Below are positions 9,001-12,830 of a stretch of 17,323 bases of DNA, piece by piece. The notes beneath the pieces were generated by a model that saw only the letters and a list, made by a program, of their open reading frames with translations, searched no databases and was not told where the DNA came from. Origin of the DNA: an uncultured Pelagibacteraceae bacterium (GTDB lineage: Bacteria; Pseudomonadota; Alphaproteobacteria; Pelagibacterales; Pelagibacteraceae); assembly GCA_902566925.1 (NCBI GenBank), contig CACFKO010000017.1, positions 1 through 17,323 on the forward strand, written 5' to 3'. Position numbers and translations under genes: made by a program. Within the stretch, counting starts at the first letter, position 1. The number at the start of each line of letters is the position of its first letter.

Positions 9001-11811
9001 CTACAACTAGTAGTTCATAACCCTAATCCTTTCCATTATCATGAAATAAGATTCATTAACGACACTAGCGATCTAGTAGGCACTAATATCCGAACATATG
9101 AAGATGTTAGTCGTCACATGGAGATCATAGACTCAGAAGTTTTGGTTATGGATGTGACTCATTCATATGAAGAACGCCCCGGAACTCTCCCCCTTACCCA
9201 TGGCGGTGATATAGTGTTCAAGATCGATAGCACTGACGGCGCCGCTGGTATTGGCGGAATGGCCGGGACTAATGACTTTCATAAAAATTGGATACGCACT
9301 TATTATACCAACACTAGTAGCATCTCCAGTGGTAACGGCGGCGTAAAAATAGCTAGAATGGCAGATTTTGGCTCCCTTGCTGATGACCCGATATCGTTTA
9401 CCAATGTTGACTCTTCATTTGCGTTGAATTACTATTTGAAAGATCATTGTCATGCTGGTGGTGTGCTTCCAAGCGCTGGAACAAGATCTTATTATGGACT
9501 GATTCACACATGGATTTCTGATGGTTGGGCAATTAAGCAAAACAGTAGAAGAAATCACACTTTTGATTTTGCTCGTTATCCGGAAGGACCTGTTGTAAGA
9601 AACTCAACCATACCACTACCCAGCTATTACATGCATATTAACTCGAATCAATTTGGATCGCTAGCTGATGTGACAAAGGATGCTGACCAATTTGGCTTCT
9701 TAAGAAGACTAGCGGTAGGCGTAAAATATCATAGGCAATCAACATATATTAATCATAGAGCTTATGGAAAAAAAGCTGACGTTCCGTTAATTACGATGTA
9801 TATCATTGATGGCGATACAATTACCGAGCCGGGCAAATATTATTCGAATTTGGCTAGAGAATCTATTCGTAACGCTGGTCATGAGTTTATCACACTCAAA
9901 AATACTAGTGATAGAATTAATAATTGTAATTCAATTTCCGGGAAAAAATGGTTAGCTATGTTACCGCCATTGCCAACTGTTACCACAGGCAATGTTACGG
10001 CGAATATATCAGGCTCTTCTGCTTACACATACGCGGATTCAACTAGTGGGCGTGATCCCAGTTCAAATTTCGTACACCAACCTCAGTGGTTTAGGGGCAG
10101 TCTAAAATACAGCGCATATCCCAGAGAGGTATTGGGAGTCGAATATTCAACAGCCCACACAGCTAGTACAATGCCGACTGGTGGTGTTGAGCTAGCCACA
10201 CTTCATCCTAGTGGAAATCTTTCAAATAATAACAATTTGGATTTGTATGCCGGCCCAAGCGGCTTTGATCGTACCTATCATGCTTCAACAGTTGACAATG
10301 CGGTAGTGACTGCTACTCCTGCGTTAGGATATGTTGCTTTTGGTCCTCACACTTTTAGTCCGATAACGATTCGATGGGGCCACATTATGAAGGCTACAAA
10401 TGATGACACATTACATAGAAAAAGAAAACAAAGATGTTTAAGAAAATTCCTAGGATTTTCTAAAGCTAGCAGAAGAAAGATGGGCGTTCTAAAAGAAACT
10501 GGAAGATTGTCTGAAGCAATTATTGCAATTCCATTTTTAAACAAAGATGGCGCGTTTAATAATGATGCTGCAAACCCATATTTGAGACTCTACAAACCTC
10601 AAATCGATCAATATTTAATGAACAAGGGCATTATCACAAATCGATCGCGCCCGGGCGCTTATGTAAACCATGATCAAAACCAAGGATATCGACCAACAAT
10701 TTCTAGCGTGTTTACAAATGATCCAGACCCGAACAACGATGGCACTTGGGAAACTCAGCCAGCAATAAGAGAGCCACATGCCGCTGTAAAAGAACAGATT
10801 GAAAAAATGCAAAAATATATGCTCCCACCGCATTTGGACTTTATTAATAATTCTGATGCAATATATTGTCCAATGTACATATTTGAATTTCACATGGACT
10901 TGACCCAGCAAGATCTAGGAGATTTATGGCAAGGAGTTATCCCTAAAAGATTAAGAGCCGGAGGTTCCATGGTCGGTAAAACTAGTTCTGACCCTAGGGA
11001 CTTAAGTCCCAGAACTATAACGCATGAATTGACAGTCGACAGTCTATTGCCTTATGACTTTCAACAAACACATGTTGGTGCAATGGAAGGCATGCAACAA
11101 GACGACACCCCGGATTCTCTAAATAGCGATCAAATATCAGCTAAAGATATGTATCTTATGCTTGATGATGATTTAGCCAACATTCAATGGTTCGTATTCA
11201 AAGTTAAAAGAAAAGCAAATCATGACTTTAGAAAGCAAAAAGTTTTAGATATGTTTAGAAATGCTAATGTTAATGTTGACAATCCTGTCGACCTTAAAAA
11301 AGCTTTAGAGAATATATACGTTGGCGCCGAAGGAGATTTAGAGTCTTTGATAGGTCCGGACTTCCGCGCTCTCATGAATGATCATGGCACAGGACTTCTA
11401 GATAACATAAAAGTAGACCCTGAGCCAGTATTCAACTGGCCGTATGATTATTGTTCTTTCGTTGAGAATGCAAAGCTAACCGCAACGTTCGAGATCTCCG
11501 CAGATCTTACACCGGAAGAAGTCGCAGATCGCCCCGAACTGGATCTTACAAACTTAACCGAAGTTCCAGAAAGAGCAACACATCTGGTCAATGAAGGTAC
11601 CACACCTACTGGTCCCGGAGGTTACGTGCCGGCTGATGACCTTGACAAGCTTCCTCCTAGAGAAAGAGAAGAATTCATTCCAGACTCTGGTAAGGACATT
11701 CCGGGCACAGCAGAAGACACTAGCACTTCATTTTCAAATGATCAAGAACGCAGAGAAAGCCGACGAAATCGCGCAAGGCGCGGCTTCGGCAACACTGGAG
11801 GTAAATACTAA
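1..11811 (+). CDS. Giant virion structural protein of tailed phage, LamG-like domain (5' end outside window)
   Basis: The frame is open from base 1 to a TAA at 11809-11811, giving at least 3,936 codons. The first ATG (322) has no ribosome binding site and lies inside the LamG-like region, so it is not the start. Seen in order, by codon from base 1: a KSFRN..CFGIDEELVK block (about 13-36); a LamG/concanavalin-like beta region (about 75-306); a DYYKWFDDSL...DGISNVVE block (about 488-540); module 1 (817-943); an RPVNIANIK block (about 1011-1087); module 2 (1471-1624); module 3 (1908-2026); a central block with MYNTIKSGIAVDYP (2155-2470); FTPPYYDGGAW (about 2643); GMWHQYG (about 2880); SEAIIAIPF (3504-3515); LPPHLDF/MYIFEF/QQDLGDLWQ (3603-3649); and an Arg-rich tail. 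There is no transmembrane segment, signal peptide or long coiled coil. I recall these blocks from uncharacterised giant proteins of marine phages. A tail or baseplate-associated, host-contacting role is inference. Confidence 0.88.
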   Translation, partial: NIANIYKKKGTLKSFRNILHCFGIDEELVKVNFYADNTQYTIKDKRRYLTDKTKYVDFNNPDRFEAVIYQYDTGSPAGSLGFLSGSAATYEYYIPQTIEAEIVFPDKMPVKTKYGYVTPFVTASVFGIADVAGSGTDTATGSANNCNLQVYVERDEMESKRARFRLSSSALNVNLVTDFYEDVYDNQKWNFSVGLKHGTNPDLIHGSTGNTDYTLQFYGVCVVQDYAVGEFTKTATITQANARKYLINSKRIFAGARRSHITGTLLNYSDVKVGNIRYWLTDLDSSVVKYHAYDINNFGIDNPYEAALIYPSAVTERIPRIDTLILNWNFDTLSTSDSTGKFSILDASSGSQDKAASRYDANFKSYKEKFYTGQGHFFPASDNKSIDVIYHPVARNSYPDVVDSHDLVDIRTTDDIAFTKETRPIDYYIAFEKSPARVISEEMIKFMSSISDFSNLIGRSVDRYRTEYKALGKIRQLFFETVQNDEMDFDKFWDYYKWFDDSLGAMLVDLVPASIKHSDGISNVVENHVFERNKYWSKFPNVERVAPEPEGGMSTINHHLYNWKCAHAPTVNPLTTGSYDTVNCDWWQIRAETYLPPLSHSVSGVNKTHKHIWQAKQSVLTRSYSTAQHLDISSMREYRIGINYSQTKNREYLWGATKPFGETPLLYNQFGAFPMRYMITTEDMLEATSACDLQCEKTPNTKVKRHFAAADGYKGFHSFFTQSTEYDFARSRGHLIMPFNLMSSTVDSGYTALISGGVSPADGLQGGVDLVNLHEDSYGLDGGYGLQGPFGNQWVGGHQSRHVELNRYYTKRLTPIAASASMEVTGDPLDGDTFSLYDAAGNGVQFVINRFNNIVDGTAHTASTYAINVGIQSALTNKASIVARLRDAINNSSLTLDMTAVGSGFKVNLTQDTKGYLGNTEITNINLSNVTVVDFDGGVGENPTILEKYLDSEDDRPEGYKILYNDIISGKGALAIVGPDYPLPTGPATNLTNTGYPVSHRPRVRYYRSEKAKRPVNIANIKTVKPQFNSAGAYATSSTMMHMQSPPYVHSHSVSTVSQVKTGSMIMGNFSHNYQVVHTVGRRQNPKSTIGVYEEYMGSILQGVYQDLPQTTQEATIIGIAASVNGNTYSNFHSSNIYHGDVKSSSRAYDDYYARKFNSVIASKFSAPGGYEVMGETFMDMRGKEMSVYNALPWRNLSVLGNKIRFGADRIAIGGSGEHNLTTSVNSVRVNDAEGFRVGLRAHLTRHSLFGGVSPASTVTESASDVYTSNGSASVWPSASFHKTNRNAKYSILKYINTSNHDLAYQRDNYWVTHQIPRSDSQYAWAKNAYDSALFRDRPPPDDKATLNKHILDYLTIPSGATSISPYLELGDVATVVSQSLHERRFLNSVGTYQDQNTGDTNPDIYIDNTSRVDHDLHNMSHTGRTLYIGMTSYGWPSWEQIRNNDHPKNVEVKKRFGYKYTDFNTAIVGSAAVGYIKLALSDPDGYQNDQKLITIKDYAGNSVTFENGRAGPDAVNTGTGETDSNGSGYVVYGTQNLTNNSTSEIAERFVNAINNVNTYTQSPNLTLNVKAELYGNSYIKITQLSDPADHTLGNYGNTGNIINVSETSPGTFFKIINFAGGVRAIPASFNMEEPHRGFLRTKTKTVDESRVVFALPNKTSILYKGDVERYLTYKYPYYNIKFHFNNKNFYIDLEDMNLNNNESFYTNLYDYYCTENYDVNHFRIKFAQLQASQIVYPKPVKHTKYSVRSRRFFVNNFWATNKNTVLSSSRGDTSIEKLTANFQSMLGGATLPYINGLDQIGRIRTGSYSVLFATRHLNHIYDNYTMVPDTELFYNSNNLVIDALGKDSTTWWNVFPNSAAKNYASADSSDAHKEAAPTRLVLSQSIWPMDARMNFTSSDASSSAGNGARAWGTVTIVTAADTNGDTIQFTSTDGTAFVIRGTAGSQTSDSTSTARDFTKVDGDNNTTAANLAACINAHSKLSASATNAVAVIYQQYVGTAGNGTITLSDSVSMTKRDFSGGTNPKINSGGDGVLQSTSHLFHNAGTVISGTDYIQVSPKYGYTHTLQSPGSLRCPTGRSSLGIMSPTLAGETGQDTGPYPLRSNHYWLTRSLGETTDGLYDSTAFWDTPTVSGLEPFEQSYDHWYKETLKWHSKDFALIPEYRVSGHCHRWHLKSSLSSSWYKYFDKLTRRAWGGDIGNDVPSSWLDITGSSITKDPLEMTNMTDNITIDGDDLVKTDENGFIDNFSTTTRVRDLDKFVVDHKKKSDRISLSLRCDALYKFLPYYGFFPQLRTLQLCDMFSYDHLQFCRTVEADINSDRPYPESITAQLRPLVDAIMAPGLMYNTIKSGIAVDYPFINSKLETGSYFDPYGGTNHMINNEFFDKRLPFDALVHPREILGDMLKDGIIDANPHPSASMNIRLKYEDTLSPDKAKKHQRYEKAANNFFAEVPNFFLEDCMTTILTSRPGPYSIRFDGKSQSTTGDNIVDDVPLFKMFIKMNKTTKRHPWLSDGNGNPDPYYEALLNEDPYSGSFAFNQIQNIPTSSTNYFHSEYLYYTSSALNFEVSDFDYDRPQANHYTEVETVTMYSQPLAFGPPCAGGVAAQHATNTCDGASADRTTHIVEKYNNTTYRMYDSTNGFNAPFTPPYYDGGAWAVVTFNPREMTNVTPPTEDPDPPEGIVNNVGYQPANRRDSADTPFEPGPQSTFEIVCTPEDVVNNIAIEYIRFELNHESGSYGDVGTRGPQGFTLNENAMQLDASIEMKYGPVPTPNGGYGKGIVIQSKFETPILDFSKYLLRDWNLDNEKEVAIKYGTSDELPFKKLTTSGSFEVANLLGSIKRNYKKRVQNPSPYGVTYLPHTSSWDNTNIDSICKVTGALTPIGMWHQYGDVITRQEPKGIYLGVYDYVDSPYEEKGTLMTICNPKYALVEPNIAERTSWIPSLSSNNEISDTIKGMYSVVSNPLSNIKPYFPRQKLMRRLGTSTPNPTAPNIPIEKDSAVGGRLQLVVHNPNPFHYHEIRFINDTSDLVGTNIRTYEDVSRHMEIIDSEVLVMDVTHSYEERPGTLPLTHGGDIVFKIDSTDGAAGIGGMAGTNDFHKNWIRTYYTNTSSISSGNGGVKIARMADFGSLADDPISFTNVDSSFALNYYLKDHCHAGGVLPSAGTRSYYGLIHTWISDGWAIKQNSRRNHTFDFARYPEGPVVRNSTIPLPSYYMHINSNQFGSLADVTKDADQFGFLRRLAVGVKYHRQSTYINHRAYGKKADVPLITMYIIDGDTITEPGKYYSNLARESIRNAGHEFITLKNTSDRINNCNSISGKKWLAMLPPLPTVTTGNVTANISGSSAYTYADSTSGRDPSSNFVHQPQWFRGSLKYSAYPREVLGVEYSTAHTASTMPTGGVELATLHPSGNLSNNNNLDLYAGPSGFDRTYHASTVDNAVVTATPALGYVAFGPHTFSPITIRWGHIMKATNDDTLHRKRKQRCLRKFLGFSKASRRKMGVLKETGRLSEAIIAIPFLNKDGAFNNDAANPYLRLYKPQIDQYLMNKGIITNRSRPGAYVNHDQNQGYRPTISSVFTNDPDPNNDGTWETQPAIREPHAAVKEQIEKMQKYMLPPHLDFINNSDAIYCPMYIFEFHMDLTQQDLGDLWQGVIPKRLRAGGSMVGKTSSDPRDLSPRTITHELTVDSLLPYDFQQTHVGAMEGMQQDDTPDSLNSDQISAKDMYLMLDDDLANIQWFVFKVKRKANHDFRKQKVLDMFRNANVNVDNPVDLKKALENIYVGAEGDLESLIGPDFRALMNDHGTGLLDNIKVDPEPVFNWPYDYCSFVENAKLTATFEISADLTPEEVADRPELDLTNLTEVPERATHLVNEGTTPTGPGGYVPADDLDKLPPREREEFIPDSGKDIPGTAEDTSTSFSNDQERRESRRNRARRGFGNTGGKY
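223..920 (+). other. LamG/concanavalin A-like beta-sandwich region in the giant protein
   Basis: Codons about 75-306 show the alternating pattern of a jelly-roll lectin fold: a strand TIEAEIVFP, then a TPFVTASVFGI strand typical of 'sFsl' LamG openings, NLQVYVERD, RARFRLSSS, DNQKWNFSVGLKHG (the 'ykDnqWhhvav' equivalent), YTLQFYGV, the RIFAGARRSH..TGTLL segment, and VGNIRYWLTDL near the end. Proteins with this fold often bind glycans, so surface contact is plausible. The assignment is by motif spacing and eye only; a profile search would decide it. Confidence 0.6.
2449..2829 (+). repeat. Beta-rich module, copy 1 of 3, in the giant protein
   Basis: About 125 residues. The order is: GDTFSLYDAAGNGVQFVI hairpin, variable loop, short helix IVARLRDAINN, strand LTLDMTAVGSGFKVNLTQDTKG, GNTEI turn, and a terminal strand ending DFDGGVG. 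The same order occurs at 4411-4872 and 5722-6078, so the three are protein-level paralogous domains with little DNA identity. Probably a surface-exposed inserted domain (inference). Confidence 0.7.
4411..4872 (+). repeat. Beta-rich module, copy 2 of 3, in the giant protein
   Basis: About 154 residues, the longest copy. The order matches copy 1: KLITIKDYAGNSVTF hairpin, a long Gly/Thr/Asn-rich loop, helix AERFVNAINN, strand LTLNVKAELYGNSYIKITQ, a GNYGNTG turn, and the end IINFAGGV. The extra length sits in the loop before the helix and in the stretch before the last strand. DNA identity to the other copies is not obvious, so the duplication is old or the copies were acquired separately. Confidence 0.7.
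5722..6078 (+). repeat. Beta-rich module, copy 3 of 3, in the giant protein
   Basis: About 119 residues. The order is: GDTIQFTSTDGTAFVI hairpin, a Ser/Thr-rich loop, helix AANLAACINAHSKL, strand NAVAVIYQQYVGTAGNGTITL, and the end DFSGGTNP. The stretch from the helix through 'GTAGN..IT' is, from memory, the commonest form of this domain in phage tail and adhesin-like proteins. The copy is flanked by a Ser/Ala/Gly-rich linker on the N-terminal side. Confidence 0.7.
6463..7410 (+). other. Central conserved-looking block of the giant protein
   Basis: A stretch without module insertions that carries FALIPEYRVSGH (6469-6504), PYYGFFPQLRTLQL (near 6850), APGLMYNTIKSGIAVDYP (7015-7068), PFDALVHPREIL (7162-7197) and NNFFAEVPNFFLEDC (7330-7374). 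I recognise this series of motifs, in this order, from uncharacterised giant structural proteins of marine phages. It is rich in aromatic residues and in helix-forming segments, unlike the flanking beta-rich parts. No enzymatic motif is visible. It may be the structural core of the protein (inference). Confidence 0.5.
7996..8034 (+). other. Proline/acid-rich interdomain linker in the giant protein
   Basis: Encodes VTPPTEDPDPPEGI directly after the conserved FTPPYYDGGAW segment (7924-7959). Such a run is expected to be an extended, flexible connection between domains. Four of its five proline codons are CCC, although CCA is the usual proline codon elsewhere in this gene. Confidence 0.6.
10807..11217 (+). 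other. C-terminal conserved-looking block of the giant protein
   Basis: Contains MQKYMLPPHLDF, then MYIFEFHMDLTQQDLGDLWQ, and about 80 residues later NIQWFVFKVKRKA. The spacing of these three motifs is what I recall from the C-terminal ends of giant marine-phage structural proteins, just before the gene stops. It supports the view that the natural C-terminus is close by and that the gene is intact at its 3' end. Confidence 0.5.
10984..11016 (+). other. Intragenic inverted repeat with RNA hairpin potential
   Basis: GGGACTTAAGTCCC (10997-11010) is a perfect 14-base palindrome that can form a 5-bp stem with a UUAA loop. It is bracketed by AGTTCT (10984-10989) and AGAACT (11011-11016), which can add 6 bp across a 7-base one-sided bulge. 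It lies inside the giant gene. It could be chance; no function is claimed. Confidence 0.4.
11749..11781 (+). other. Arginine-rich C-terminal tail of the giant protein
   Basis: Seven of eleven codons encode arginine (cgc aga .. cga cga .. cgc .. agg cgc), followed by a glycine-rich end, GFGNTGGKY. The preceding 50 residues are acidic and proline-rich. The tail is probably disordered and may be an anchor to another virion part or to nucleic acid; that role is inference. Confidence 0.6.
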
Positions 11812-11813
11812 TG
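11797..11813 (+). promoter_or_regulatory. Shine-Dalgarno and TAATG stop/start overlap before the 339-residue gene
   Basis: GGAGGT at 11797-11802 lies 8 bases before the ATG at 11811-11813. The start shares its A with the TAA stop of the giant gene (11809-11811). The strong site fixes this start and implies translational coupling. Confidence 0.85.
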
Positions 11814-12830
11814 ACATTTTTTAACAAAAAAGAAGAAATATTAGAGATCAAACTTACGTCTTATGGAAAGTACTTGTTATCTAGAGGTGATTTTAAGCCG
11901 ATGTATTATAAATTTTTTGATGATGATGTAGTTTACGATTCAGAGTTTTACGGCTTTACAGAGTCTTCTGGAGATGCGGAAGCCAGAATACAAGAGAATT
12001 CTCCTAGTCTCAGGGTTCAGACTAGTTTTAGAGATTTGGAGAAAGAAGTTATAAAGATTCATCCTTTCCCTCTATTAAACACAAAGAAGATTGGAGATTT
12101 CGAACATGTTTTGCATGGCGATAATTTATTTGAAGAAAAGTATAATTCTTTTTCCGCTGCTTTGCCGTTGGGTAGTTCTGACTTGGGAAGCCAAAAACTG
12201 CCATATTGGAATGTCATTGAATTAAAAAATGGGTTTGGAGACATAACACATGTAAGTACAACAGACTCAGCTAGCTCACCGGTTATTAATATCCCAAGTA
12301 TTCAAAGTGACATCACAGCTAGCATGAGAATTAAGACAGCAGATTTCTGTGGCCCTATAGAGCCAAAAACTAATAAATACATACATGTATATGATGACAA
12401 GACATATGTCAGTATCGATGATGATTTTATACTACTCAGAGTAGAAGAAGAAAATGTGCCATTTATAAATGAGGGGTTTTCTGTTGAAGTTTTTGAAGTC
12501 ACACAGAGTGTTGATAACGAAAGAATTCTAATACCGAAGAAATTTAAAAAAGAGATTGAATATGTTAGAAATGGCATCTTATTAGATGAAGAAGAAATTA
12601 ATGAACAATTAAGAAATAATTCTTTGGAAGTTGATTCTAATTATGTTAGCTATTGGTTTGACATTCGTGTCGACCAATACATCGATAACAAAACCAGATG
12701 CGAATATATATTATCATTAGAAAAGAAAAATAGTGTATTTGATAGCAACATAGAATGCCAAGACTATTCTCAAGATCCCGGCAGTAGCTTATACCCACCA
12801 GAAGATTTTGAACCAGAGGAATGTGAATGA
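11811..12830 (+). CDS. Uncharacterised phage structural-module protein, 339 aa, 'YGKYLLSRG..FFDDD' type
   Basis: A 339-residue, strongly acidic protein. The start is fixed by GGAGGT 8 bases upstream and the overlap with the giant gene's stop. The N-terminus reads LEIKLTSYGKYLLSRGDFKP followed by YYKFFDDDVVYDSEFYGF (residues about 11-49). From memory this signature marks a conserved unnamed family that sits beside giant structural genes in marine phages. Further on are LGSSDLGSQKLPYWNVIEL (about residues 122-140) and a mixed region with VEVFEV and YWFDIRVDQYIDN. The C-terminus is Asp/Glu/Pro-rich (EDFEPEECE). No transmembrane segment, signal peptide or catalytic motif is visible. The position between two large virion proteins and the coupling at both ends suggest a structural or assembly partner made in step with them. 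Exact function is unknown. Confidence 0.85.
   Translation: MTFFNKKEEILEIKLTSYGKYLLSRGDFKPMYYKFFDDDVVYDSEFYGFTESSGDAEARIQENSPSLRVQTSFRDLEKEVIKIHPFPLLNTKKIGDFEHVLHGDNLFEEKYNSFSAALPLGSSDLGSQKLPYWNVIELKNGFGDITHVSTTDSASSPVINIPSIQSDITASMRIKTADFCGPIEPKTNKYIHVYDDKTYVSIDDDFILLRVEEENVPFINEGFSVEVFEVTQSVDNERILIPKKFKKEIEYVRNGILLDEEEINEQLRNNSLEVDSNYVSYWFDIRVDQYIDNKTRCEYILSLEKKNSVFDSNIECQDYSQDPGSSLYPPEDFEPEECE
12815..12830 (+). promoter_or_regulatory. Shine-Dalgarno and ATGA overlap before the 1,344-residue gene
   Basis: AGAGGA at 12815-12820 lies 6 bases before the ATG at 12827. The ATG overlaps the TGA of the preceding gene (12828-12830) as ATGA, the classic arrangement for termination-reinitiation. Confidence 0.8.

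Noticed and set aside
10720..10755. EF-hand or dockerin-like calcium loop (DPDPNNDG)
   Set aside because: The acidic residue expected at loop position 12 is missing and no helices flank it; more likely an Asp/Asn/Pro-rich turn.
601..11362. Apparent preference for CCG-GAY codon pairs at Pro-Asp
   Set aside because: About eight of fourteen cases by eye; the sample is small and CCA-GAY also occurs, so the bias is not established.
1..11811. Tape-measure protein as identity of the giant gene
   Set aside because: No long helical repeats, few heptads, no transmembrane stretches, and too many aromatic and beta-type segments.
11591..11824. Plus-strand frame of 77 codons spanning the giant gene's 3' end
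   Set aside because: No ribosome binding site, covered by two well-supported genes, and the translation has no protein-like pattern.
11817..11832. T6 and A6 runs resembling slippery sites (TTTTTTA, AAAAAAG) just after the first overlap
   Set aside because: The heptamers are not in phase with the 339-residue gene, and the giant gene has already stopped at 11811, so neither frame could use them for a standard -1 shift.
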